From Pantanalinema sp. GBBB05 (GTDB taxonomy: Bacteria; Cyanobacteriota; Cyanobacteriia; Leptolyngbyales; Leptolyngbyaceae): DNA of 64,000 nt. The notes beneath the pieces were generated by a model, which did no database searches, was not told where the DNA came from, and saw only the letters and a program-made list of their open reading frames with translations. Of the stretch, positions 53,530 through 63,211 are shown piece after piece; positions within the stretch are counted from its first letter, which is position 1; every line of letters begins with the position of its first letter. The position numbers were made by a program, and so were the translations under genes. The DNA lies in contig VRZD01000015.1 of the NCBI GenBank assembly GCA_016743235.1, positions 1 to 64,000 on the forward strand, read 5' to 3'.

Positions 53530-55161
53530 ATGGCTTACAAGATTCCTGATGATTGCGTGGGATGTGATAACTGTCGTCCACAATGTCCTACAAATGCGAT
53601 CTGTGTCGATGATGGTAATTTTTGGATCAACCCCGTGTTATGTAACAACTGTGAGGGGTTTTTCCCAGAGCCGCAGTGTCTGGTGCATTGTCCGGTCGGG
53701 GCCCCAGTACCGTTTCAAGCGAAGAAGGGTAGAGCAAAGTTAATTGAGACGCGACCTGCTACGAGCCTGGATTTGTTTTCTAATGGTAAAACGAGTCCGT
53801 TTGCCTCCGCGATCGCGATTTGGGAACTGTGTAATCTGTTAGCGCAACGCCAATCGTTACCCTGGAAGGAAGATGAAGATGGGAAACTGGCTTATCAACG
53901 AACGGTCAATCAGGGTCGGGGATCGATTACGCTACGGATTACCAATTCGCTTGATCCAGATCATCCGATCGCGTTACCACCCGCTCAAGCTGAAACAGTG
54001 CTACAAGCATTGGATATTCGGTCAACTTGTCTACATTTAGTCTATGCGGCTCACGCGGCGACCTTAGAAAAACCTTGGCAAGAAGAGTTTGTCATCAGCG
54101 ATCGACAGATTGAAGAATACTTAGGGCTAGACAAACGCAAGGATTTAACTAAACCAGCAAAGCTGACTTTGATTAAAGCGTTGGCACAACAGCCGTGTTT
54201 GATTACAGTTTCGATGAATTGGGCACAGCAAGGGCGTATTCCCGCGTTTTACTTGGAGGAAAATCGCCTCTGGCATCTGTTAGAAACACACCATCATTTT
54301 CAGGAAGATGAATTAGGGTGCAAGCATTTAGTTGGGCTAACATTCCGAATTCGAGCGGGGGCTTGGGCAAAGTATTTTCTAAACCAGCAGCGATCGAAAG
54401 AAAAATCAGCGTTATATCAATATGGCAATTTGCCTAAATCTCTGTTGACAACTGTGATGAGTATCTGGCAGCAACATGAAGGGGCTGTGCGGATGATGTT
54501 GTGGTTGTTGTTTAAAGCGCGAATTGGCAATGAACAACGGGTGACAGTTCCAACGTTGATGCGAATTGCCTATGGTGAAGCCCGGATGATGCATGTGGCA
54601 ACTCAGCGAGATGAACGGAAGCGCCTGATGCGAACCTTTGAAAGTGATCTGGCTGTGCTGAATAGCTATGGACTGAAACCCGTATTTGATCCAATGAGTT
54701 ACCCAACCGAAATCCAACCTTTATGGGCAAAGCTCCAGGATATTCCAGACGATGCCGAGGCCGCACTAGAATTTTGGATGAATGACGCCAATAATGATAC
54801 GCGGTTAACGGATGCGGGACCACGGGGTAAATGGAATTTGTTGATGAATGCCCGGATTTTACATTTCGAGTTGCCGACGGATTGGACTCAACCTGTATCT
54901 AGAAAAAGTCAGCGATCGACGAGCTCTGGCAATAAACAAACTAGCACTAGAGCAACCCGCAAGAAGATCAAAATTAACTCGTTACCCACTCTATCGGGTG
55001 AACAGGTCGTGTTAGCGAGGAAAGAACGGGGCTGGAGCCAACGACAACTGGCAGAACGGGCTGGTAAAAGTCAAAGTTGGATTCGAGATATTGAAAATGG
55101 TCGGTTCCAGGCAAAGTTAGAAGATCAGGCGATGCTACGAAAAGTGCTAGAACTAGAATAA
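53530..55161 (+). CDS. cnfR: CnfR (PatB), oxygen-responsive master activator of nif genes
   Basis: 543 residues. The N-terminal bacterial ferredoxin-like domain has DCVGCDNCRPQCPTNAICVD, then CNNC...C...C with HCPVG, so two [4Fe-4S] clusters are possible. A long middle domain follows, and the C-terminus has an XRE-type helix-turn-helix (LARKERGWSQRQLAERAGKS). This combination defines CnfR/PatB. In Leptolyngbya boryana it activates nif genes when oxygen is low, acting at the nifB and nifP promoters; in Anabaena PatB acts in heterocysts. It converges with the ferredoxin gene, leaving a 4-bp gap. Confidence 0.94.
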   Translation: MAYKIPDDCVGCDNCRPQCPTNAICVDDGNFWINPVLCNNCEGFFPEPQCLVHCPVGAPVPFQAKKGRAKLIETRPATSLDLFSNGKTSPFASAIAIWELCNLLAQRQSLPWKEDEDGKLAYQRTVNQGRGSITLRITNSLDPDHPIALPPAQAETVLQALDIRSTCLHLVYAAHAATLEKPWQEEFVISDRQIEEYLGLDKRKDLTKPAKLTLIKALAQQPCLITVSMNWAQQGRIPAFYLEENRLWHLLETHHHFQEDELGCKHLVGLTFRIRAGAWAKYFLNQQRSKEKSALYQYGNLPKSLLTTVMSIWQQHEGAVRMMLWLLFKARIGNEQRVTVPTLMRIAYGEARMMHVATQRDERKRLMRTFESDLAVLNSYGLKPVFDPMSYPTEIQPLWAKLQDIPDDAEAALEFWMNDANNDTRLTDAGPRGKWNLLMNARILHFELPTDWTQPVSRKSQRSTSSGNKQTSTRATRKKIKINSLPTLSGEQVVLARKERGWSQRQLAERAGKSQSWIRDIENGRFQAKLEDQAMLRKVLELE

Positions 55162-55165
55162 TCAG

Positions 55166-55804
55166 TTACTTCAGCATTTCCAATAACTCAACGATCGCTT
55201 CTGGCTTCATGCCGCTTAAGCGTTGTTTTCCTGGCATCAACATAATGTTTGGAGCCATTGAACATTTACCTAAACATCCCGTAGTTTCAATCCTGACAAG
55301 ATGCTGAATCCCGCGATCGTGTAACAAAGCTTCGAGTTTTTGATGTTGTTTATTACCTCCCCGTTTCTGACAACCTGATTTCTGGCAAATCAATAACCTT
55401 GCCTTTAGTTTTGATGGCAACTTAACAGAAGATTTCGCCAATTCACTAGGAACCTCTAGATCTACCATTGAAGTTCTAGTGCTATCAGAATTATCCCTAC
55501 AAGCTAGAGAACAGTTTTGATTGAGCTTGACAACATCATGAGCTTTAAGCTTAATGTTACTGTGACGATCGAGCTTTTGTTCTCCTATAATTTGAATCCG
55601 ATCCCAAGGTCGTAAAACTAACTCTAAACTCTGCTGTTGCTGTTGAAATAACGAGGCACGGGCAGCTTTAGATAATTTGATCTGTACCTCATCATTGGCA
55701 ACAATTAGTCGCAGGTATTTGATCTTGCCTGCTTCAGCAACAAAGGTCAAAAATTCTCCTTCCAGTTGGAAGGAAGACTGACGATCGGGGCGAGAACTGC
55801 TCAT
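55166..55804 (-). CDS. Thioredoxin-like [2Fe-2S] ferredoxin of the nif operon
   Basis: 212 residues. The C-terminal ~80 have the thioredoxin-like [2Fe-2S] fold: ICQKSGCQKRGG and ETTGCLGKCSMAPNIML hold the four Cys. The first ~75 residues form a separate beta-rich part (FQLEGEFLTFVAEAGKIKYL) and a polar linker lies between them. It closes the minus-strand nif operon and probably carries electrons or supports cluster assembly; the partner is not known. It lies 4 bp from the end of cnfR. Start ATG (MSSSRPDRQSSFQLEGEF). Confidence 0.87.
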   Translation of the reverse strand: MSSSRPDRQSSFQLEGEFLTFVAEAGKIKYLRLIVANDEVQIKLSKAARASLFQQQQQSLELVLRPWDRIQIIGEQKLDRHSNIKLKAHDVVKLNQNCSLACRDNSDSTRTSMVDLEVPSELAKSSVKLPSKLKARLLICQKSGCQKRGGNKQHQKLEALLHDRGIQHLVRIETTGCLGKCSMAPNIMLMPGKQRLSGMKPEAIVELLEMLK

Positions 55805-55876
55805 AACACCAAGCCAATGAGGAACAAGAATGATAGAGAATGCCTTGCAAAAGTTGTTGAAAATTAATGGACGATC

Positions 55877-55941
55877 GTAGGGGCGGATTTAGTAGATACG
55901 TGATCGACTGTGCCGTTTGCTAATTGGCAAAATTCACCCCT
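55877..55941. repeat. MITE/REP-like inverted repeat in the nif operon
   Basis: TAGGGGCGGATTT (55877-55889) and AAATTCACCCCTA (55929-55941) are inverted repeats with two mismatches, 65 bp end to end, lying between nifT and the ferredoxin gene. Elements with GGGGCGG ends are common dispersed repeats in cyanobacteria. If transcribed it would form a hairpin within the operon mRNA. Confidence 0.55.
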
Positions 55942-55975
55942 ATAAAGATCTGTAGTTGTGCAGATGAAGAATTAC

Positions 55976-56179
55976 CTAAGCTACTCGTCGAGCTTCCACC
56001 GTTTTTGGTAATTTCATCGGTTCTTCTAAATCTGTAAATACCAATTGCCAATCATTGGCTAATGTCATCAACCTACCTTCCGCTGTATCTTCTTGTTTTA
56101 CCACTTCTTCTTCTAAATCTTTCTTTGCCACATATACCACTAAATGCCCTAGAGAATTCTGACGTAACATCACTTTCAT
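55976..56179 (-). CDS. nifT: NifT/FixU
   Basis: 67 residues, typical for NifT: MKVMLRQNSLGHLVVYVAKK, then DLEEEV and a basic end. It is a small beta-rich protein conserved in nif operons, with no essential role shown in those systems tested. It lies 47 bp after nifZ. GAGGAA lies about 9 nt before the ATG. The 171-bp gap after it holds a MITE-like repeat. Confidence 0.92.
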   Translation of the reverse strand: MKVMLRQNSLGHLVVYVAKKDLEEEVVKQEDTAEGRLMTLANDWQLVFTDLEEPMKLPKTVEARRVA

Positions 56180-56226
56180 ACAATTAAATTCCTCAAAAAT
56201 TCACACGATCGTAACAAGTCTTTTAA

Positions 56227-56493
56227 CTATTCAGAGACTTCTGCTGACTCTAACTCCTTGCCACGACAACCCACGATATAGCCAGTGGTCATAAAATGTA
56301 CCGCGTAAATGTAAGAGGTTTGCAGGAATGTGCCGATCGTGACGACATACCCCACATCTCCTTTTTTGGCTAATGTCTCACCGATATCCTTGCCAGGGAA
56401 TGTGCCATCATTGCGAATTAATTTCCGCGATCGGACTTTTTCGCCAATCTCAAAAATGGGTGGAGCATCGAGTTCAACTTCACTAGATTGCAT
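56227..56493 (-). CDS. nifZ: NifZ
   Basis: 88 residues. The SH3-like NifZ fold is shown by PPIFEIGEKVRSRKLIRNDG, TLAKKGDVGYVVTIGTFLQ and VHFMTTGYIVGCRGKELE. NifZ helps to mature the second P-cluster of NifDK. Its start overlaps the end of nifV by 11 bp, so it is translationally coupled. Confidence 0.94.
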   Translation of the reverse strand: MQSSEVELDAPPIFEIGEKVRSRKLIRNDGTFPGKDIGETLAKKGDVGYVVTIGTFLQTSYIYAVHFMTTGYIVGCRGKELESAEVSE

Positions 56494-57613
56494 GGCTTAA
56501 TCTCCGCTCTTCTACTAACGTTAATAGTTCGTCGGCTGTCAGATTCCGTTTCATTTCGGTCGATCGTTGGCGGACGGCATCCAGTACCCCTTGGGCTTCC
56601 TGCTGTCCTAAAGTAATGCCATGTTGTTGAAGCATCGCCATCACCAAGTGCCGCCCTGAATGCTTACCCGCCACAAGTCGCCGTTGTAAGCCGACTTCCT
56701 CAGGCGCAAAGGGTTCGTAAGTAGTAGGATTTTTCAACACTCCTGCCGCATGAATGCCGGACTCATGGGCAAAGGCATTATCCCCAACGATCGCTTTCCA
56801 GGGAGGCATACCACATCCGGAAGCTTGAATTACCAGGCGCGATAATTCTAGAAAGCGCTGGGTGGCGATACCTACCTTGATGCCATAAATTTGCTTTAGC
56901 CCCATCACCACTTCTTCCAATGCCGCGTTACCCGCTCGTTCCCCTAAACCATTGACAGTGGTGTTAACGGACGTTGCTCCAGCTTTGACTCCGGCTAGAG
57001 CATTAGCCGTGGCTAACCCTAAATCGTTGTGAGTGTGCATCTCGATCGGAATTGACACCGACTCCACTAACCGCCGCACTTTCTGGTAGGTGCTGAAGGG
57101 ATCAAGGATGCCAACGGTATCACAGAAACGAAACCGGGACGCGCCCCATTCCTGGGCATAGCCGACGACATCTAACAAAAAGGATGCGTCAGCGCGGGAG
57201 GAATCTTCACCCCCAACCGCCACATATAACCCCCGATCGCAGGCGTAGCTGATAGTGCTGCGTAACCGCTCCAGCATAGTTTGGCATTGCCCTTGAAACT
57301 TAGTTTCAATTTGGATAGCGGATACTGGAACGGAGATGTGAACTCGCTTCAGACCGCAGGAAAGCGAAGCAGAAATATCAGAGATAACGGCTCGATTCCA
57401 ACCCAATAATTGAGCTTTCAGTCCCAAATCGTTGATGGTGGCGATCGCTCGAACTTCTGCCTCTCCCATTGCCGGAATCCCGACTTCCAGTTCTTGCACA
57501 CCCATCGCATCCAGCAATTGGGCGATCGCGACTTTTTCTTCTACAGTAAAGGCGACTCCTGCCGCCTGTTCGCCATCCCGTAGGGTTGTGTCGTTGATCT
57601 GAATTGGATTCAT
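56483..57613 (-). CDS. nifV: Homocitrate synthase NifV
   Basis: About 376 residues from the ATG; a TTG two codons upstream is also in frame. The catalytic motif [17 protein letters not shown] opens it, with [18 protein letters not shown] for metal ligands and [15 protein letters not shown]. It condenses acetyl-CoA and 2-oxoglutarate to homocitrate, the organic ligand of FeMo-co. It follows nifK after 131 bp and overlaps nifZ. It could be confused with leuA-type isopropylmalate synthase, but length and nif context favour NifV. Confidence 0.94.
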   Translation of the reverse strand: MNPIQINDTTLRDGEQAAGVAFTVEEKVAIAQLLDAMGVQELEVGIPAMGEAEVRAIATINDLGLKAQLLGWNRAVISDISASLSCGLKRVHISVPVSAIQIETKFQGQCQTMLERLRSTISYACDRGLYVAVGGEDSSRADASFLLDVVGYAQEWGASRFRFCDTVGILDPFSTYQKVRRLVESVSIPIEMHTHNDLGLATANALAGVKAGATSVNTTVNGLGERAGNAALEEVVMGLKQIYGIKVGIATQRFLELSRLVIQASGCGMPPWKAIVGDNAFAHESGIHAAGVLKNPTTYEPFAPEEVGLQRRLVAGKHSGRHLVMAMLQQHGITLGQQEAQGVLDAVRQRSTEMKRNLTADELLTLVEERRLSHAI

Positions 57614-57695
57614 TGTCAATGCCTCACCTACACAACCACAACAATTAACGAAGTTCTTGGAAGAGTGATCTCTAACTTGCGTTGACTAGCTTGGT

Positions 57696-57733
57696 CATTG
57701 GTAATAGTCGAAGGGAATCAACCATTACCAATG
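57696..57733 (-). promoter_or_regulatory. Perfect 10-bp stem-loop 11 nt after nifK
   Basis: CATTGGTAAT and ATTACCAATG pair perfectly, with an 18-nt loop; no T-run follows. It may be a partial terminator or an mRNA stabiliser between nifK and nifV, like the one after nifH. Confidence 0.6.
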
Positions 57734-57744
57734 CTTTCCAGTGA

Positions 57745-59283
57745 TTAGCGAATCAGGTCGTAGGAGATGTCCGTCTTCGCTGGAACGATCGTGTTGCGAT
57801 CTAACTCATCCAGAATCGTGTTGACAATCCAGTTGAGTAAATTGATCGTGCCACTGTAGCCGTAGGTCGCGTAACGGTGCAGGTGATGGCGATCGAAGAT
57901 GGGATAGCCAATCCGCACGATCGGGGTGTGGGTGTCACGCCAGAGGTACTTGCCGTAGGAGTTACCGATGAAGAAGTCAACGGGTTCAGTGAACAGCAAG
58001 GAGCGCATGTGCCACAGATCCTTACCACCGTAGATCACGGCATTCTGACCAAAGGGGCTAGAATCTAGCAATGCTCTCAGTTCAGTTTCAAAGACATCAT
58101 TGCTATTGGTGACAACAATATGAATTGGTTCTGCACCCACTTCTAACAGAAATTGCACTAAACCAATCACTAAATCGGGATCGCCATACATGGATACCCG
58201 CTTGCCATGTAGCCATGCTTGGGAATCGGTTAAGGCATCAACGGCACGACCCCGCTCTTCTTCCAGTTCCTTGGGAATTGGCTTGCCCGTTAGTGCAGAC
58301 AACTTCATCAAGAACTCATCCGTACCGCGAATGCCAACAGGACGAGTCACATAGGTCGGTTGCTGCCAATCCTTTTGGATGTACTCCCGAGTTTTGGTCG
58401 TGGAGTAGGCTTGGAAGGCGATCGTGGCTTCAGCATTAATCGAATCTGCCGCGACGTCTAGCGGAGTGCCACCAGGATACATGTTGTATTCCCCAGTGTT
58501 GGGTGAATCCAGGTATTCGGAATTGTCTGCTAGTAAGGTGTAATCTACCCCCATCAGATTAGCAATCCGCTTGATTTCCCGCAGGTTGCCAATGTAGGTT
58601 TCAAACCCAGGGATAAAGTTGATTTTGCCGTTCTTCGTTTCGGTTTTCTTACCGGCGGTTAGATTCGTCAGAATCCCTTTCATCATGTTGTCGTAGCCCG
58701 TGATGTGGGAACCGACAAAGCTAGGCGTATGAGCAAAGGGAACGGGGAACTCTTCTGGGACGGAACCTTTTTCTTTCGAGGTTTTGATGAAGGCTTGCAG
58801 GTCATCTCCAATCACTTCTGCCATGCAAGTGGTACACACAGCAATCATTTTGGGCTTGTAGAGATTGTAGGAGGTTGCCAAACCATCAATCATGTTGTTC
58901 AGCCCCCCGAACACCGCCGCATCCTCAGTCATGGAGGAGGATACGGCTGAGAACGGTTCTTTGAAGTGGCGGGTAAAGTGCGATCGGAAGTACGCCACAC
59001 AACCTTGAGAACCATGCACGAAGGGCAGTGTGCCTTCAAACCCAACGGCGGCGAGAATTGCCCCTAGAGGTTGGCAGGCTTTAGCGGGGTTAACGGTCAA
59101 CGCCTCTCGAGCAAAGTTCTTTTCCCGATACTCCCAAGTCTTTGTCCATTCCGCAATCCGTTGGACTTCTTCCGAAGCATGTCCGCCTTCAAATTCTTTT
59201 TTGGCTTGAAATAATTCCTGATATTCGTCCTGGTGGAATAGTTCAGCGTGATCCTTAATGTTGTCGATATTGTTCTGAGCCAT
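57745..59283 (-). CDS. nifK: Nitrogenase MoFe protein beta subunit
   Basis: 512 residues from [16 protein letters not shown], which has GGAGA 6 nt upstream; the longer frame adds only a Pro/Ser/Leu stretch from the pyrimidine-rich spacer. P-cluster Cys lie in [18 protein letters not shown] and [14 protein letters not shown]. With NifD it forms the alpha2beta2 MoFe protein. It stands 170 bp after nifD and 131 bp before nifV, in one operon. Confidence 0.97.
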   Translation of the reverse strand: MAQNNIDNIKDHAELFHQDEYQELFQAKKEFEGGHASEEVQRIAEWTKTWEYREKNFAREALTVNPAKACQPLGAILAAVGFEGTLPFVHGSQGCVAYFRSHFTRHFKEPFSAVSSSMTEDAAVFGGLNNMIDGLATSYNLYKPKMIAVCTTCMAEVIGDDLQAFIKTSKEKGSVPEEFPVPFAHTPSFVGSHITGYDNMMKGILTNLTAGKKTETKNGKINFIPGFETYIGNLREIKRIANLMGVDYTLLADNSEYLDSPNTGEYNMYPGGTPLDVAADSINAEATIAFQAYSTTKTREYIQKDWQQPTYVTRPVGIRGTDEFLMKLSALTGKPIPKELEEERGRAVDALTDSQAWLHGKRVSMYGDPDLVIGLVQFLLEVGAEPIHIVVTNSNDVFETELRALLDSSPFGQNAVIYGGKDLWHMRSLLFTEPVDFFIGNSYGKYLWRDTHTPIVRIGYPIFDRHHLHRYATYGYSGTINLLNWIVNTILDELDRNTIVPAKTDISYDLIR

Positions 59284-59453
59284 GATGAGTCTCCAAGTAT
59301 GAGTGAGGTGAAGGAGGAGTGAGGTCAGTGATTCGGGTGGGAAGGATGAGAGAGGTGGGGAAGGTAAGGAGGGTGAGGGAGGTGAGGGAGGCAAAAGACG
59401 ATGCTTGCTTCCCTATCTCCCCATTTTCCCTATCTCCTCATCCCCTATCCCAG
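59284..59453 (-). other. nifD-nifK spacer with G-rich then C-rich tracts
   Basis: In mRNA sense, the first part after the nifD stop (~59405-59451) has five runs of three or four G with short spacers, able to form a quadruplex. It is followed by a pyrimidine- and C-rich tract (~59350-59395), whose complement again has four G runs (59357-59388). The two tracts could pair with each other as a long imperfect hairpin. No frame with family features is seen here. Confidence 0.6.
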
Positions 59454-60965
59454 TTATGCCGTTGCCTCAGCTTGCTTCCAGGGAGCGCCAATCAGGCTCC
59501 AGGTTGGGCTGTTGAGTGCCAGATCCATGTCACGGGCGAAGATGGCAAATCCGTCGTAACCGTGGTAGGGACCAGAGTAATCCCAGGAGTGCATTTGCCG
59601 GAAGGGCAGTGCCATTTTCTGGAAGACATATTTTTCTTTAATCCCAGAAGCAATCAGATCGGGTTTCAGTTGTTTGACAAATTCCTCAAACTCATAGGCA
59701 GAAACGTCATCGTAAATCAGGGTACCGTTTTCCACATAGTGAGTGGTACGTTTGTAGTCGTCGTTATGTCCGAACTCATAGCCTGTGCCGATCAGCTTCA
59801 TGCCCAGGTCATAAAAGGCAGGAACAACGTGACGGGGACGTAAGCCACCCACCATCAGAGCAACGGTTTTACCTTCCAGCCGAGGGCGATATTTTTCGAT
59901 CACGGCTTGGGTTTGGGCTTCATACTTGGCGATCACTTCTTCCGCTTTTTGCTGGATGGTTGCATCGAACTTGGCAGCGATTTCGCGCAATGATTCAGCA
60001 ATCTTGGTCGGTCCGAAGAAGTTATATTCTAACCAAGGAATCCCATAGGCTTCTTCCATGTGACGGCTGATGTAGTTCATGGAGCGATAGCAGTGAACCA
60101 AATTCAGCTTCACGGAAGGAGTGTTGATCATTTCATGCAGTGTGCCATCGCCTGACCACTGCGCCACAACCCGCAAGCCAATTTCTTCGAGCAGGATGCG
60201 GCTAGACCAGGCATCTCCCCCAATGTTGTAGTCTCCAATGATGGCAACATCATAGGGAGTGCCTTCAGGAACGTTACCTTCTTTCTTGGCTTTGTCATAT
60301 TGGGGAAATACCCAGTCCCGCACGGCATCGTTGGCAATGTGGTGACCTAAGGATTGGGATACACCCCGGAACCCTTCGCACCGCACGGGTACAACGGTTT
60401 TGCCAATTTCTTTAGCGGACTTTTTAGCAACGGCTTCGATGTCATCCCCAATTAAACCGATCGGGCATTCCGATTGAATCGAAACACCCCGATTTAAGGG
60501 GAATAGTTCTTCCAGTTCGGTGATTAGTTGAGCGAGTTTCTTGTCACCACCAAACACAATATCACGCTCTTGGAAGTCAGAGGTGAATTGCATTGTCCCA
60601 AAGGTGTCAATGCCAGTGGTGCCAATGTAGTAATTACGGCGACCAGACCAGGAATAATACCCACAGCCAACGGGACCGTGACTGATGTGGATCATGTCCT
60701 TGATTGGACCCCACACCACACCCTTAGAACCCGCATAAGCGCAACCACGGGTAGTCATGGAACCGGGAACTGATTTGATGTTGGATTTAACGCCGCAGTC
60801 TGATTTGCCTGCTTCGTACACATTTAAGTGCTTTTCCCGCTTTTTCTTAGCTTTGTCGGGATATACTTCCAGAACTTCTTTGATCAGTTCTTTTGTGTCT
60901 GCAACGGATAGTGCCTGATTAACAGCAGTAGTTTCTTCTAATGTAGCAGATTCGGGAGGTGTCAT
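59454..60965 (-). CDS. nifD: Nitrogenase MoFe protein alpha subunit
   Basis: 503 residues from [17 protein letters not shown], with AGAGAGG as ribosome site; earlier in-frame Met codons lack family similarity. P-cluster Cys lie in [24 protein letters not shown] and the segment [13 protein letters not shown]. The FeMo-co ligands are Cys in [12 protein letters not shown] and His in [14 protein letters not shown]. It is the catalytic subunit that holds the FeMo-cofactor. It follows nifH by about 94 bp and is uninterrupted: no excision element is inserted. Confidence 0.97.
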   Translation of the reverse strand: MTPPESATLEETTAVNQALSVADTKELIKEVLEVYPDKAKKKREKHLNVYEAGKSDCGVKSNIKSVPGSMTTRGCAYAGSKGVVWGPIKDMIHISHGPVGCGYYSWSGRRNYYIGTTGIDTFGTMQFTSDFQERDIVFGGDKKLAQLITELEELFPLNRGVSIQSECPIGLIGDDIEAVAKKSAKEIGKTVVPVRCEGFRGVSQSLGHHIANDAVRDWVFPQYDKAKKEGNVPEGTPYDVAIIGDYNIGGDAWSSRILLEEIGLRVVAQWSGDGTLHEMINTPSVKLNLVHCYRSMNYISRHMEEAYGIPWLEYNFFGPTKIAESLREIAAKFDATIQQKAEEVIAKYEAQTQAVIEKYRPRLEGKTVALMVGGLRPRHVVPAFYDLGMKLIGTGYEFGHNDDYKRTTHYVENGTLIYDDVSAYEFEEFVKQLKPDLIASGIKEKYVFQKMALPFRQMHSWDYSGPYHGYDGFAIFARDMDLALNSPTWSLIGAPWKQAEATA

Positions 60966-61018
60966 GTTTTGCCTCTCTGAGTGAGTAGAGAATGGGCAGA
61001 TGAAGAGAAAGGGAGAGG

Positions 61019-61050
61019 AGGGGATGGTCATTATATTCACTCCATCCCCT
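61019..61050 (-). promoter_or_regulatory. Perfect 9-bp stem-loop 9 nt after nifH
   Basis: AGGGGATGG and CCATCCCCT pair perfectly around a 14-nt loop, just after the nifH stop codon. Hairpins between nifH and nifD are known in cyanobacteria and can give a separate, more abundant nifH mRNA; here that function is inference. Confidence 0.7.
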
Positions 61051-61059
61051 ATGGATTAG

Positions 61060-62271
<1,212 letters not shown>

Positions 62272-63150
62272 TTAGACCGCTTGAACCGTCAGGCTGGGTA
62301 AAACTCGTTCTTGTAATCGAGCTTCGATCGCGACTTTGAGGGTAGCGGTACTGCTGGAGCAAGAGCCACAGGCTCCCTTCAATACGACTTTGACAATATC
62401 GCCTTCCAGGTCATACAGTTCGACATCACCGCCATCTGCCATTAAGACGGGACGAACTTCTTCGGTCAGCACTTGCTGAATCAGATTAATTTTCTGAATG
62501 GTGGTTAGGGGTTGATTGGCGCGTTCTAGTTCAGCCGCGACTCTAGCGGAGGTAGTAGCGGTTTCTGCTTGGACAGCGGCAATGATGTCTTCAATATTGG
62601 CTAAACAAGAACCACAACCACCACCGGCTTTAATATAGTTCGTCACTTGTTCAGCTGTGCTTAAATCATTCTCAATGATCACTCGACGAATTTTATTATC
62701 ACTGATGCCAAAGCAAGTACAAACGAGTGCACCTTCATCTTCGTCATGGTGTTCAATTTCAATGCCACGGTATTTATAAATTGCCGCTTCTAAGGCTTCC
62801 TGACCCATGACAGAGCAGTGCATTTTCGCTTCCGGCAATCCGCCCAGGTATTCGGCAATATCTTTGTTACTCAAGTTTAGAGCTTGATCTAAGGTTAACC
62901 CTTTAATCATTTCGGTCAACGCTGAAGAAGATGCGATCGCGCTGGTACAACCAAAGGTTTGAAACCGCGAATCGAGAATTGTATCCTGTTCGATATTAAT
63001 CTTCAGGTGCAATCTTAAGGCATCACCGCAGGCAATACTTCCGACTTCACCAAACACAACAGCAACGCCAGCTTCATTCGGATCGTCGATCGCTCCCTGA
63101 TTTTTGGGATTGTAGAACAGGTCTAATACTTTATCGGTGTAGTCCCACAT
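62272..63150 (-). CDS. nifU: Fe-S cluster scaffold NifU
   Basis: 292 residues from MWDYTDKVLDLFYNPKNQG. Three parts: IscU-like scaffold (Cys in GSIACGDALRL, FGCTSAIAS and KMHCSVMG), central [2Fe-2S] part (CTCFGISDN and GGGCGSCLANI), and C-terminal Nfu part (GACGSCSSST). It assembles Fe-S clusters supplied by NifS and passes them to nitrogenase. It follows nifS by 61 bp. An earlier in-frame start adds ten codons without similarity. Confidence 0.97.
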   Translation of the reverse strand: MWDYTDKVLDLFYNPKNQGAIDDPNEAGVAVVFGEVGSIACGDALRLHLKINIEQDTILDSRFQTFGCTSAIASSSALTEMIKGLTLDQALNLSNKDIAEYLGGLPEAKMHCSVMGQEALEAAIYKYRGIEIEHHDEDEGALVCTCFGISDNKIRRVIIENDLSTAEQVTNYIKAGGGCGSCLANIEDIIAAVQAETATTSARVAAELERANQPLTTIQKINLIQQVLTEEVRPVLMADGGDVELYDLEGDIVKVVLKGACGSCSSSTATLKVAIEARLQERVLPSLTVQAV

Positions 63151-63211
63151 GGCAAGTTCTCTGAAGAATAAAGGGTACAACTAAAAGCGTGGGCAGACAG
63201 GGGAAGCGGGT

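Noticed and set aside
53375..53743. Plus-strand frame overlapping the start of cnfR
   Set aside because: It is out of frame with CnfR, whose ferredoxin Cys pattern leaves no doubt about the true frame.
59284..59394. N-terminal extension of NifK rich in Pro, Ser and Leu
   Set aside because: It is translation of the C-rich spacer; the family start and a good ribosome site lie at 59283.
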